DNA from: Clostridia bacterium
GTDB taxonomy: Bacteria > Bacillota > Clostridia > Oscillospirales > Acutalibacteraceae
Reading direction: 5' to 3'
Assembly: GCA_017613735.1 (NCBI GenBank)
Contig: JAGADF010000014.1
Coordinates: 1 to 61,868, forward strand
Length of the DNA stretch: 61,868 nt
The translations under genes and the position numbers were made by a program. The notes beneath the pieces are model-generated. The model was not told where the DNA came from and made no database searches. It saw nothing but the letters and a program-made list of their open reading frames with translations. This document shows, one piece after another, positions 51,067 to 59,823 of this stretch (the stretch's first letter is position 1; every line of letters starts with the position of its first letter).

Positions 51067-52190
51067 ACGCACTATCATTATTTGCCAATGTCGGTGTCGC
51101 AGAGGCATATCTTTCGGATATTGGAATTAACGTTGTCGTTGCCAATGAACTCGAGGAAGATCGTGCTCGATTCTATCACCACCTGTACCCAACATGTAAT
51201 ATGATTTGCGGTGATATTACGGATAGTGTGGTTTATGACAGTATCATTACCGCATCTAAGGAGCAGCAAATCGAGATGATTCTGGCCACTCCTCCGTGCC
51301 AAGGCATGAGTATTGCGGGTCATAACAGTCCGTATGATGAACGCAACAGCCTGATTAAGTATGCTGTTGATGCGATTCTGGATTTATCTCCCAAATATGT
51401 CTTTATGGAGAATGTGCCTCAACAACTGGACACACCAATTTATTATCAAGACCAGGAAATGCTGATTCCTGCCTATCTTGAAAAGAGACTCGGAGATAAG
51501 TATAGATTTAATTCCGAGAAAATTACCAATGCGATGTATTATGGTGTGCCACAAATGCGTCGTCGTTCGGTTATCCTTCTCGTGCGAAAAGACATCGACT
51601 TTATATGGGAGTTTCCTGAACCTGAAGAAAAAGTAGTTACGTTATCCCAGGCTTTTGATGGAATTCCAGATTTGTGGCCGGAGATCCGCGAAAAAGGCTA
51701 CAGGGATAAGCTTCCCAAGAATTCCGAGGAAGCACTGTCATTTCATAAATGGCATCGACCCCCTTGTCATGTATGGAGAAACGTGGAGTGTATGCTTCAC
51801 ACGCCGGCCGGTAATACCGCCTTTGATAATCCGTTCTACTATCCTAAAAAGACAAACGGAGAAAAAGTTAAAGGTTATGACACAACATACCACAGGCTGT
51901 TTTGGGAAAAACCTGCGGCCACGATAACAAAATGGAATGGCATTATGGGATCTCAGAACAATGTTCATCCTGGAAAACTGTGGAAATACGATGAGAATGG
52001 AGATCCTTTATACACGAATCCAAGGGTGTTAACAATTTACGAATTACTGATCGTTTCTTCTCTCCCGACAGACTGGGATATCCCCGATTGGGCAAATGAT
52101 CAATTAATAAGGTTTGTTATTGGTGAGGGTGTCCCTCCGCTGATGGTTAAAAAAATAATAGAGCCGATTATGGCTCATGAGAGGAGTTAA
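51063..52190 (+). CDS. C5-cytosine DNA methyltransferase, second of a tandem pair (M2.LlaJI-like)
   Basis: This 375-residue paralogue of the preceding enzyme has the same motif order: LSLFANVGVAEAYL, ATPPCQGMSIAG with catalytic Cys, FMENV, QMRRRSVIL and GEGVPPLMV. Similarity is high in the catalytic motifs and lower in the target region, consistent with recognition of the complementary strand of one asymmetric site. Its ATG overlaps the stop of the first methylase (ATGA). Confidence 0.93.
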   Translation: MNALSLFANVGVAEAYLSDIGINVVVANELEEDRARFYHHLYPTCNMICGDITDSVVYDSIITASKEQQIEMILATPPCQGMSIAGHNSPYDERNSLIKYAVDAILDLSPKYVFMENVPQQLDTPIYYQDQEMLIPAYLEKRLGDKYRFNSEKITNAMYYGVPQMRRRSVILLVRKDIDFIWEFPEPEEKVVTLSQAFDGIPDLWPEIREKGYRDKLPKNSEEALSFHKWHRPPCHVWRNVECMLHTPAGNTAFDNPFYYPKKTNGEKVKGYDTTYHRLFWEKPAATITKWNGIMGSQNNVHPGKLWKYDENGDPLYTNPRVLTIYELLIVSSLPTDWDIPDWANDQLIRFVIGEGVPPLMVKKIIEPIMAHERS

Positions 52191-52192
52191 CT

Positions 52193-54883
52193 ATGGCAGG
52201 TAATATGGATAAAATTCAGTTGCCTACAAACTCAACTGACATTTCAACTTTAGTTCGTTATTTGAAAGGAATCAAAGCCTCCGAACCGCTAAACAATAAT
52301 ACGGCTCAGAGTGTATATCAAGCTGTAAAAGCCACGGGAAGGAAGCAAAAATCTTATACAGCAAAAGTTGCAGAGGCTGATGGAAAAATGCCGGCGCGTG
52401 ATACCCACACAACCGGCACGCTGGCAACATACGGCTTGATTCGCTATATTGACAACAATAAGCCTGCCAATTTTGTCGTTTCAGATTTAGGTTGCGAGTT
52501 AATATCCCTTTACGATGCTGAAGGCAAACCGTTGAAAAATGCTGACGGAGTTCAGCTCCATTCCAATGGTAAATATGTGGTAATGCTTCTGAGAGTTTTT
52601 TCTGCATGGCACGAAACAGGTAAAGGCAGAGATATACATCCGGGCAAAATTATGCTTCAGCTAATGAGTGATCCGGATCTTGACTATTATCTGACAGAAC
52701 ACGATGTAGCATATTTTACATCCAACCCGGACTTCAAGTCTGATAATCAGTACATCGAAATCAAGAACTCGATATTGGAATTTCGACAGAAATACGATGG
52801 GGTTTATGGTTTCACGAGTAAACCCTGCAAAGCAGAAATCTTCATGCCTACATTCGTTCGCAATTGGGGCCTATTTGAGAAAAAGGAAATCTATGAAATA
52901 GCTCCTGATGCTTCAAATCCAGGTCATTTCATTTTCACTCTGAAGAGCTCAAGTGCGACTTCTGATGATGAAATAGATGAAGCTGATGTGGAAGATTCGG
53001 ATTCTGACGGCGCTTCTGTGGGTGCCCAAGTAGGCGAAACACATCAAGTTGGCAGTGATCCGGAAGGACTCGGTAAATCCATTGATCTCGAAACGCTTTA
53101 TAAAAATGTGACTCATTATGTTCTGGCAAATGGAGCCGATGTTTATTGTGACATGGTCTTTAGACAGGATGGAGACTACGATTGGATCTATACCGCCAAC
53201 GATAAAACAACACCGGATTTCGCGGTTCTCTCACCAGAGTGGTTCCACGATAAGGCTCAAGAATTTGCAGCCGAAGATAGCGAAGCGGCCGCAATGTACA
53301 TCGATTTCAACAGCAGATTTGGTGTCGATGCTCTTTCCGCGTTGTCTGGGGAGGACCTTCTTAAAACACTGTTCCTGGGTGCAAGTTCCGATAACCTCTG
53401 CCACGAGCTTGAATATGTAGCCCGTAATACGGAGCTTTTCGGTAGCGTAAAAGGCGGAAATGCCTTCAAGTATCCGATGTTCTTCGACAAAGAAGCTTCG
53501 ATGTGGACCTCTGGTACGAGAGCGAATCCGAAGCAGCTGTCCCTTGATGAAGCAATAATCAAAGGTACCGCTGTTAGAGACGGATTAGTTAAGGGTGCAG
53601 AAATAATCAAGAACTCACTCCCAGTCGATTCAGTCGAGGACTATTTGACTCTCTACACAGAGCTATATGCTGCGATCCCGGATTTGGTCGACAGCCTTTG
53701 GGTTATCAAGTACTACCATATGCTATTCCCGGAACTCATCCCTGTTTTCTATAACAAGGACTGGCAGATTCGCGTTTTGACTGCGTTGAAGATTACACCG
53801 AACGATACTGCATATGGCCGCCTTGGTCAGATCGACGCATTTGTAAAAGAGTGCGATGTTACAAACGTGGCATTTGCCCGCGTGTTTCATAAGTATTGCC
53901 GCAACATTTCTGTAGATGAGCATGAAGACATCGGTCTGGACGAAGTGGTTGCACAGCGTGTTAAAGGCGGCACCAACATTATTCTATATGGTGTCCCTGG
54001 CGCCGGTAAATCGTGGACGATCAAGCATGAATACTGTGATGATGAGTCTCGTATGGAGCGCCTTGTTTTCCACCCGGATTATACCTACTCCGACTTTGTG
54101 GGTCAGATTCTTCCGAAGGTCGGGGATGATGGCAGTGTTAGCTACGAATTCTCTGCCGGCCCGTTTACAAAACTTGTTCGCAAGGCATACATTAACCCGG
54201 ATAAGATGTATTATCTCGTCATCGAAGAGGTCAACCGTGGCAATGCGCCGGCAATCTTCGGTGATGTGTTCCAACTGCTGGACAGAGACAAAGATGGTGC
54301 AAGTGAATACGAAATCACGAATGCCGATATCGCAAAAATCGTTTATTTGAACGATAGCCATAAGGTGTCCATTCCGTCCAACATGTGCATCCTATGCACA
54401 ATGAATACGAGTGACCAGAACGTATTTACTTTGGATACTGCATTCCAAAGAAGATGGAATATGCGACTGATTAAGAATAAGTTCCATGACGAAGAGGATG
54501 AGTTGCGCTTTGCAGGCACTATGATTCTCGACACGGACGTAACCTGGGAGAAGTTCTTTACTGAAATCAACAGTTTCATCCTCGGGAAAAACATCCGAAT
54601 GACATCTTCAGAAGACAAACGCCTTGGAACCCATTTTGTTTCGGAAGATGACCTTCGGTATGAAGAGGGCAATGAGCGGCAAAACAGCCGTTTTGCGGAA
54701 AAGGTGCTCAAGTATCTTTGGGATGATGCTTTCAAGTTTACTAAGGAAGACGTGTTCGACCTTGAAAAGGTAAAGAGCCTTGAGGACGTGATTGAACTGT
54801 TCGTGTCATCGACCGGCAATGCCAGATTCCTTGTGTTTAAGGAGAATATTTATAATTCGCTTGTTCCTAAGAGCAATGCATAA
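52193..54883 (+). CDS. McrB-like AAA+ GTPase subunit of a LlaJI-type restriction system (R1-like)
   Basis: This 896-residue motor protein drives DNA translocation for cleavage. The N-terminal 230 residues and an acidic low-complexity segment (about 255-295) have no motif I recognise and may contain DNA recognition. The AAA+ core (about 590-790) has Walker A YGVPGAGKSWTIKHE, Walker B with the McrB-typical VIEEVNRGNAPAIFGDVF and sensor CTMNTSDQN followed by an arginine pair QRRWNM. It starts two bases after the second methylase. In LlaJI the McrB-like R1 works with R2, the next gene here. Confidence 0.9.
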   Translation: MAGNMDKIQLPTNSTDISTLVRYLKGIKASEPLNNNTAQSVYQAVKATGRKQKSYTAKVAEADGKMPARDTHTTGTLATYGLIRYIDNNKPANFVVSDLGCELISLYDAEGKPLKNADGVQLHSNGKYVVMLLRVFSAWHETGKGRDIHPGKIMLQLMSDPDLDYYLTEHDVAYFTSNPDFKSDNQYIEIKNSILEFRQKYDGVYGFTSKPCKAEIFMPTFVRNWGLFEKKEIYEIAPDASNPGHFIFTLKSSSATSDDEIDEADVEDSDSDGASVGAQVGETHQVGSDPEGLGKSIDLETLYKNVTHYVLANGADVYCDMVFRQDGDYDWIYTANDKTTPDFAVLSPEWFHDKAQEFAAEDSEAAAMYIDFNSRFGVDALSALSGEDLLKTLFLGASSDNLCHELEYVARNTELFGSVKGGNAFKYPMFFDKEASMWTSGTRANPKQLSLDEAIIKGTAVRDGLVKGAEIIKNSLPVDSVEDYLTLYTELYAAIPDLVDSLWVIKYYHMLFPELIPVFYNKDWQIRVLTALKITPNDTAYGRLGQIDAFVKECDVTNVAFARVFHKYCRNISVDEHEDIGLDEVVAQRVKGGTNIILYGVPGAGKSWTIKHEYCDDESRMERLVFHPDYTYSDFVGQILPKVGDDGSVSYEFSAGPFTKLVRKAYINPDKMYYLVIEEVNRGNAPAIFGDVFQLLDRDKDGASEYEITNADIAKIVYLNDSHKVSIPSNMCILCTMNTSDQNVFTLDTAFQRRWNMRLIKNKFHDEEDELRFAGTMILDTDVTWEKFFTEINSFILGKNIRMTSSEDKRLGTHFVSEDDLRYEEGNERQNSRFAEKVLKYLWDDAFKFTKEDVFDLEKVKSLEDVIELFVSSTGNARFLVFKENIYNSLVPKSNA

Positions 54884-54901
54884 CGGATTGGTGGTGAGTT
54901 C

Positions 54902-56185
54902 ATGGCTATAGATCGTGAGCATTTTGTAATAAGAGAACACTGCCATATCAATCAAAACGGAGACGGTGATCGTTTTGTCGGTGTAAAGGCCGACAGCAAC
55001 AATGCGATGATCTATTTCCCTATGGGCTATGAATTGCCCGCGCAGGACGATGAACTTCGCCGTGACATTAAAAATCTGTTTCAAGTGCTGGCAACTTTTA
55101 CTGAGAAAACCGATCGCGTGCTTGAAATGGACAAGTTCACGGCACCGCAATCTGTGGACTTCCCGATCCAGGCCTACCTAAACGTTATCAACTATTATCT
55201 GGATCACAACGGCAGCTACTATACGGAAACAGAGACTGCGTATAAGGTCGATAAACGCGGGAAAACGCATTGGGGTCGAACAATAAAAACACAGACACCT
55301 ATGGTACAAGGAAAATCCTTGCTTTACTTGAACCAGGTGGTGCGTGTGAATACACCCGATCTGAATCGTCTCATTACTCGTATCCATCGTTATTGTGTTT
55401 ACGAGAGCTTTGAACGAATCGGCTGGTTATATACAACCAATTCACCGGAGCAGCCGGACATTACATTCGACAAGAATATGTTTTTGGCTACCCTCAATGC
55501 GAAGCTCGGCAGTACAAACAATGATAATGACAAGAAGCTCTTTCGTTCCATGATTGCTATGATCGAGTTCCGGGATAATCAGACCATAGACAAACAGTTT
55601 TATTTCGGCACCGACAAATTTGAGACAGTTTGGGAGAGACTCATCGATAAAGTCTTCGGTGTCCCGAATAAAGATGATTATTTCCCGCACGGCTTGTGGA
55701 CGGAACGATATGGCAAAAACAAAGGCAAACCCGCAAGTGCGCTTGAACCCGATACGATTATGATTTACGGCGGGAAATACTATGTTCTCGACGCAAAATA
55801 CTATCGATACGGAATTCTTCCGCAGTACGGTCCCGGATTGTTGCCGCAGTCATCCGATATCAATAAACAGATTACATATGGGCAATTCGTGAAGAATCAA
55901 CGGACCCCGGATGGCGCACAGGTTTTCAACGCATTTATCATGCCATATAACAGAGCCAATAATCAGTTTAAGATCAACGGCTTATTTGGAAATGTTGCGG
56001 AGGCTGTCGGTGATTGGGTAGACCACCCGGACAACCCGGAAATCTATGAACGAGTTCAAGGTATCGTGTTTGACACTCGGTATTTATTGAAGAACTATGA
56101 TGGCAATCACGATTCCGACAAGGAAGAGTTGATTCGAGAGATTGAAAAACCGTTTATAGCAGAAAACGCAGACGGAGAGGACTAA
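54902..56185 (+). CDS. LlaJI-family restriction endonuclease subunit (R2-like)
   Basis: This 427-residue protein resembles the LlaJI restriction endonuclease family, functionally the McrC-like partner of the preceding motor. The C-terminal half contains a PD-(D/E)XK pattern: Glu/Asp in ALEPDTIMIY and YYVLDAKYYRYG, with the D-x-K triplet in LDAKYY. A following region DINKQITYGQFV is family-typical. It is separated by 18 bases from the motor gene. Together with both methylases the four LlaJI components are all present and intact. Confidence 0.85.
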   Translation: MAIDREHFVIREHCHINQNGDGDRFVGVKADSNNAMIYFPMGYELPAQDDELRRDIKNLFQVLATFTEKTDRVLEMDKFTAPQSVDFPIQAYLNVINYYLDHNGSYYTETETAYKVDKRGKTHWGRTIKTQTPMVQGKSLLYLNQVVRVNTPDLNRLITRIHRYCVYESFERIGWLYTTNSPEQPDITFDKNMFLATLNAKLGSTNNDNDKKLFRSMIAMIEFRDNQTIDKQFYFGTDKFETVWERLIDKVFGVPNKDDYFPHGLWTERYGKNKGKPASALEPDTIMIYGGKYYVLDAKYYRYGILPQYGPGLLPQSSDINKQITYGQFVKNQRTPDGAQVFNAFIMPYNRANNQFKINGLFGNVAEAVGDWVDHPDNPEIYERVQGIVFDTRYLLKNYDGNHDSDKEELIREIEKPFIAENADGED

Positions 56186-56203
56186 CCATCCTCCCCGTCT
56201 TTT

Positions 56204-57427
56204 TTATTGCCCTTTAGTTGCATTCAGTTTGTCTCTTGCTCGTTTCCGGGCCGCCATGTCCCTGTTCATACAGGCAGTACAGCAGTATTTTTTCTTTCTT
56301 GACGAAACAGGAACGAGAAAGAATTCACCGCATTTCGGATTTGCGCAGCGCCGGTAGGTTTCCATGTTGGGGCGCATATAGAACAATCCAAAATACAACG
56401 CACTGAGGAGCGAATCAATCTTCCATGCCGGTTCAAGTTTGGAAATGCTGTATGTCGGACGAACACGCTGAAGGTTTTTCTCAATTTCCTCTTTTATGAT
56501 GTATTTGGCTGTTTCAACCGCAGCCGCTTTAAGCCTTCCCTCAAAACGTGTTTTGTCCAGCTCATCATTAACATAGTGAGTCTCATAGAGATCCACATAG
56601 TCGATTATGCCAACCTCATAGAGATAATGGAAAACAAAATCATTGATGAAAAGCATGGATTTCGGTTTTCCTGCTCGTGGGGCGCAGTATACGGTAAACA
56701 CTTCCTTAAAGAAGGGTAATTCGTATTTGCTGTCTGCAGGAGTTCCATTAAGCACAGAATCAACAAAATCCGCATTCATGCTGAATGAAGTAATAGTGTC
56801 CGTAAATGAGAAGTCGGTATTATTGAAGGTGTCATTCAACCTTGAGTCTCTTTTGGCATCCTTGTTTGACTCGAGAAAAGAACTGTACTGGTGCTTGTCG
56901 GAATAATATTTGTATTTTCCGCCATTTAACTCAACAGATACAATCGGTGCAAACAAATGGTAGAAAACCATACGGACTATTTTTTCATAGCTTGTTCGTG
57001 ACATATCTGTAATTGTAGACATCAGCTCCAATGTTGCGTGGAGCCGATCAACCAAAGTCTGTAATTCAAGTATTCCTATGACCTCAGAGCCGCCAGGAGC
57101 AATTGGAAACAGAAATCCATTTGTCTCAAAGAAGGAACAGTATCCTTGTACATCATTCGCTTTAATAGCTACAAGTTTTCCGAGAATGTTGTTTTCTGCG
57201 ATGGAACCATCCTCGTTCAGACGAACAAGACCGACCTTTGAGCCAAATGCAAAATGAATCCGTTTACTACTGACCGGTGTAAGTCTCACGGCCGGCATGG
57301 GCTGCAGACTGATATTTGTTGAGACAAGAGTCTCTTCGCAATTGCAACTATACGATTCAAATGTAAAAACATTGCTGGTTAAAAAATTTTCTTCGATTTT
57401 CTTCGCCTTTTTTGTCATTTTCATCAC
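56204..57427 (-). CDS. CGNR-like zinc-ribbon protein of unknown function next to the restriction genes
   Basis: This is a protein of about 405 residues, convergent with the nuclease gene (18 bases between stops). The first 330 residues show no recognised domain. The C-terminus (about 358-395) has a zinc-ribbon-like motif: RRCANPKCGEFF, then KKKYCCTACMNRDMAARKR, resembling CGNR zinc fingers of putative transcription factors. Three in-frame starts (GTG 57427, ATG 57424, ATG 57418) are possible. It may regulate the island or add to its defence function; both are inference. Confidence 0.65.
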   Translation of the reverse strand: MMKMTKKAKKIEENFLTSNVFTFESYSCNCEETLVSTNISLQPMPAVRLTPVSSKRIHFAFGSKVGLVRLNEDGSIAENNILGKLVAIKANDVQGYCSFFETNGFLFPIAPGGSEVIGILELQTLVDRLHATLELMSTITDMSRTSYEKIVRMVFYHLFAPIVSVELNGGKYKYYSDKHQYSSFLESNKDAKRDSRLNDTFNNTDFSFTDTITSFSMNADFVDSVLNGTPADSKYELPFFKEVFTVYCAPRAGKPKSMLFINDFVFHYLYEVGIIDYVDLYETHYVNDELDKTRFEGRLKAAAVETAKYIIKEEIEKNLQRVRPTYSISKLEPAWKIDSLLSALYFGLFYMRPNMETYRRCANPKCGEFFLVPVSSRKKKYCCTACMNRDMAARKRARDKLNATKGQ

Positions 57428-57446
57428 CCGTAACTATCTGTCAACG

Positions 57447-57476
57447 AGCCCTCCCGAGGGGCTCTTATTTTTTTGC
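57447..57476 (+). terminator. Hairpin with T run
   Basis: GAGCCC and GGGGCTC form a short stem followed by TTATTTTTTT. It is oriented to stop rightward transcription, and it sits at the left edge of the G+C-rich element. Confidence 0.55.
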
Positions 57477-57567
57477 CCATATAGAAGTAATGCAAAAAAT
57501 AATGGACTGCCATAATTATAGCAGAAACAATGTCCATTTTCAAGAGCGGGCAAGGCATATTTACAGA

Positions 57568-57603
57568 AAAGTAATGTTATTTAAGCGGAATATACATTAC
57601 TTT
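57568..57603. repeat. Inverted repeat upstream of the mobile-element genes
   Basis: AAAGTAATGT (57568-57577) and ACATTACTTT (57594-57603) are exact inverted copies separated by 16 bp. A second pair, AATGGAC near 57502 and GTCCATT near 57531, lies just upstream. They may be operators or an element end. Confidence 0.5.
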
Positions 57604-57670
57604 CTTTTTGTGGTTTACTAATGGCACAGGGCAAGAATGCCTTGAAAAAAGCCGTTAGGAGGATTGAAAA

Positions 57671-57853
57671 ATGACCAGACAAGACTGGCGGATCAATATA
57701 GAAAACCTCGCTGCGTCCGTGTCGGCGGAGTACGGCAGCGAGGTTGCGGAGTCGGTATTCAGGAGGTATGGCGCTACCTGTTTTGAGAATCTCAGCCCGA
57801 TCTTCTACGATGAGGTTTTCGGTAATCTGCTGCTCATCGATTCGGATAATTAG
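57671..57853 (+). CDS. Small mobile-element protein, function unknown
   Basis: A 60-residue acidic helical protein with GGAGGATTG before the ATG. Similar short proteins (NLAASV.AEYGSEV..FVF..YGA) recur in Clostridia integrative elements and prophages as I recall, but their function is unknown. Its stop codon overlaps by four bases the stop of the convergent repressor gene. Confidence 0.65.
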   Translation: MTRQDWRINIENLAASVSAEYGSEVAESVFRRYGATCFENLSPIFYDEVFGNLLLIDSDN

Positions 57854-58494
57854 CGTTCACGGAGTTTTCCCAGGTAGCTGTCCACCACGGTGCGGTAAGC
57901 GTCATCATCGACGCCGTTTGCCTCATGGATCTCAAAAATCTGGATGAACTTACGCAGGAAATCATTAAGCGGCATCATCCTGGATTCGTTGCCAACCTGC
58001 TGCGCTTCACTGAGAAGGTCCATTGCCGCATCGTCAAAATTGTCTTTAGGTGCTGGCACTTTCCAATAGTCCGGGAAATAGATAGCTGGATAAGACACCT
58101 TTTTCGTGACCTGCTCCGTTTTGAGTTCCGGACCGTTGAAAACGTTATAGACCGTTTTCACATCGAACACCTCTTCCTCAATCTCGATCGTGGTGTAACG
58201 AGCGTCGTGGCTTTCGAGAACACCGGTGAGGAAGCGTGCGACGGCACGTGGGCCTGTTTCGAGAGATTTCGGAGCAGTATTGCCGACAAGCTGATCGATG
58301 GACACGCCGAAGTGTTCAGCTATCCCAACGACCTGATCAAGGGTGAAGCATTTCTTGTCTCTGAGGCTCAAAGCCTTGCTCACGTTAGGCTGCGACATGC
58401 CGAGAATATCCGCGAGTTTCTCCTGGGTTATGCCATTATCCTTCATCAGTTGGGTGATATTCCGAATAAGTATATCAGTATTGCAAAACGACAT
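57850..58494 (-). CDS. Cro/CI-type repressor of the mobile element
   Basis: This 214-residue regulator has an N-terminal helix-turn-helix (GITQEKLADILGMSQPNVSKA) at residues 18-65 and a C-terminal helical domain of unknown type. No LexA-like protease motif is seen. It is transcribed away from the rest of the element, with two palindromic TATTC/GAATA sites upstream, the layout of a phage- or ICE-type repressor. Confidence 0.82.
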   Translation of the reverse strand: MSFCNTDILIRNITQLMKDNGITQEKLADILGMSQPNVSKALSLRDKKCFTLDQVVGIAEHFGVSIDQLVGNTAPKSLETGPRAVARFLTGVLESHDARYTTIEIEEEVFDVKTVYNVFNGPELKTEQVTKKVSYPAIYFPDYWKVPAPKDNFDDAAMDLLSEAQQVGNESRMMPLNDFLRKFIQIFEIHEANGVDDDAYRTVVDSYLGKLRER

Positions 58495-58512
58495 ATAAGA
58501 AATTCCTTTCTT

Positions 58513-58555
58513 GAATAGTTATTCCGAAATAAGATGTTTATTCAATATTTGAATA
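58513..58555. promoter_or_regulatory. Two palindromic operators upstream of the repressor
   Basis: GAATAGTTATTC (58513-58524) and TATTCAATATTTGAATA (58539-58555) are palindromes sharing TATTC/GAATA half-sites. They flank the repressor's promoter region and are probable binding sites for it. Confidence 0.6.
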
Positions 58556-58636
58556 TATCATAGCACGGAATGTACAATTTTACAAGAGGAAAGGTCAAAT
58601 TCTGAGTTGAGGGCAGATGAAGATCCGCTTTCACCT

Positions 58637-58653
58637 GAGTGTTTGACACTCAA
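58637..58653. promoter_or_regulatory. Perfect palindrome in the leader of the sigma-like gene
   Basis: TGAGTGT-TTG-ACACTCA is a perfect 7-bp inverted repeat. The remaining leader (58654-58862) holds one more hairpin near 58787-58815 (GAGCCTG/CAGGCTC) and no gene. Confidence 0.5.
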
Positions 58654-58862
58654 AAATACATCTCATAGTCCGAGATGGCCATTAGGACGATGGGACGCAT
58701 AGCGAACTTAGAACACCGCGATAACGGCGGCGTTTGAAGTGAGGATGCACCCACCGTTAGTTTCCTGCGCCCATTTTCGGATTGCCGGAGCCTGTGGTCA
58801 TCTTCACCGCAGGCTCTCTTTGTGTCCCACCGTACCTTGCCCCCGGACGGAAAGGACACATT

Positions 58863-59399
58863 ATGAAACTGAGAATCCGTTACGACGAAGCCTACCAGGT
58901 GCTTGACCTGGACGAGAAGGCGACCGAACAGCTGTGGGTCTCCCTTGACCTTGACGGCGGCGAGGGACTTACCCAGGCGGAGCGCGAGAAGCGTATCCAG
59001 GAAGCCTTCGACGCCAAGTACAACCGCCCCGAGTACAACAACTGGCGCAAGCTGAACCGCCATAGAGGCGAAACGAAGGCGAAGCCTGGTAAGGACGAGA
59101 CCGAGGACGATGTCGACACCTCCGAACCGCTGATGAGCGAGGTGGCCGACGACCGCATTTTCCGCAGGGACGAGCTTGCCCGCGCGGAGCGTGAAGAATA
59201 CGAAGATGTCTGCGCGTGGGTACGCAAGGTTCTGAAGGACAAGCCGCAGTGGTCGGCGGCATTCATCGCGGTACATATGGACGGTGAACAGACAAAGGAT
59301 TATGCAGCCTCCATCGGCGTCGACCCCACCACGGTGACGCACTGGCTGCGCCGCGCAGAAAAAAAGTTGAGGGAAAATTATAAGAACCGTCAGTTTTGA
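58863..59399 (+). CDS. Sigma-70-like/HTH protein of a mobile element
   Basis: This 178-residue protein has a charged N-terminal region and a C-terminal sigma-70 region 4-like helix-turn-helix (TKDYAASIGVDPTTVTHWLR, then RAEKKLRENY). Such proteins occur in Clostridia integrative elements and late phage regulons. They are thought to act as sigma-like activators. ATG 58863 was chosen for its GGAAAGGA site. Base composition is clearly richer in G+C than genes left of 57.4 kb. Confidence 0.75.
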   Translation: MKLRIRYDEAYQVLDLDEKATEQLWVSLDLDGGEGLTQAEREKRIQEAFDAKYNRPEYNNWRKLNRHRGETKAKPGKDETEDDVDTSEPLMSEVADDRIFRRDELARAEREEYEDVCAWVRKVLKDKPQWSAAFIAVHMDGEQTKDYAASIGVDPTTVTHWLRRAEKKLRENYKNRQF

Positions 59400-59406
59400 C
59401 CTCCCG

Positions 59407-59438
59407 CCGAGGCTACCCGTTAGAGGCGTGGCCTCGGC
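59407..59438. repeat. Hairpin between the sigma-like and DUF4406 genes
   Basis: GCCGAGGC and GGCCTCGGC pair around a 15-nt loop. The loop side contains GAGGCTACCCGTTAGA, which resembles the direct repeats at 49534-49581. Confidence 0.5.
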
Positions 59439-59463
59439 AAATCTATAAAAGGAGGTCGTTTGA

Positions 59464-59823
59464 ATGAGAAACGATACAAATGAAAAGCCGTTCCGTCCGC
59501 TGATTTACGTCTGCAGCCCGTTTTCCGGGGACGTCGAGGGCAACACGGAACGCACCAGGCAGTTCTGCCGTTTCGCGCTGGAACACGGGCAGATCCCGCT
59601 TGCGCCGCACCTGATGTTTCCACAGTTCGTGAATGACGAAGACCCGGAGGAAAGGGATCTCGCTCTGTTCATGGACATCGTTCTGCAGGGCAAGTGCCAG
59701 GAGCTGTGGGTTCTCGGCGACGTGATCTCCGAAGGCATGAGCGTGGAGATCGAGACGGCCAAGCGCCGCAGACAGCCGGTACGGTATTTCAACGCTGATT
59801 TCGAGGAGGTGGATTCGCTGTGA
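59464..59823 (+). CDS. DUF4406-family (nucleoside 2-deoxyribosyltransferase-like) protein
   Basis: This 119-residue protein has the family-typical IYVCSPFSGDVEGN start and ALFMDIVLQGKCQELWVLGD, which correspond to the nucleotide-binding fold of 2-deoxyribosyltransferases. It is common in phages and integrative elements and its substrate is not known. AGGAGGT lies just before the ATG. Its stop overlaps the next start. Confidence 0.78.
   Translation: MRNDTNEKPFRPLIYVCSPFSGDVEGNTERTRQFCRFALEHGQIPLAPHLMFPQFVNDEDPEERDLALFMDIVLQGKCQELWVLGDVISEGMSVEIETAKRRRQPVRYFNADFEEVDSL

Noticed and set aside
57925-58518. 197-codon frame antisense to the repressor
   Set aside because: Mirror of a real helix-turn-helix gene, no start signals.
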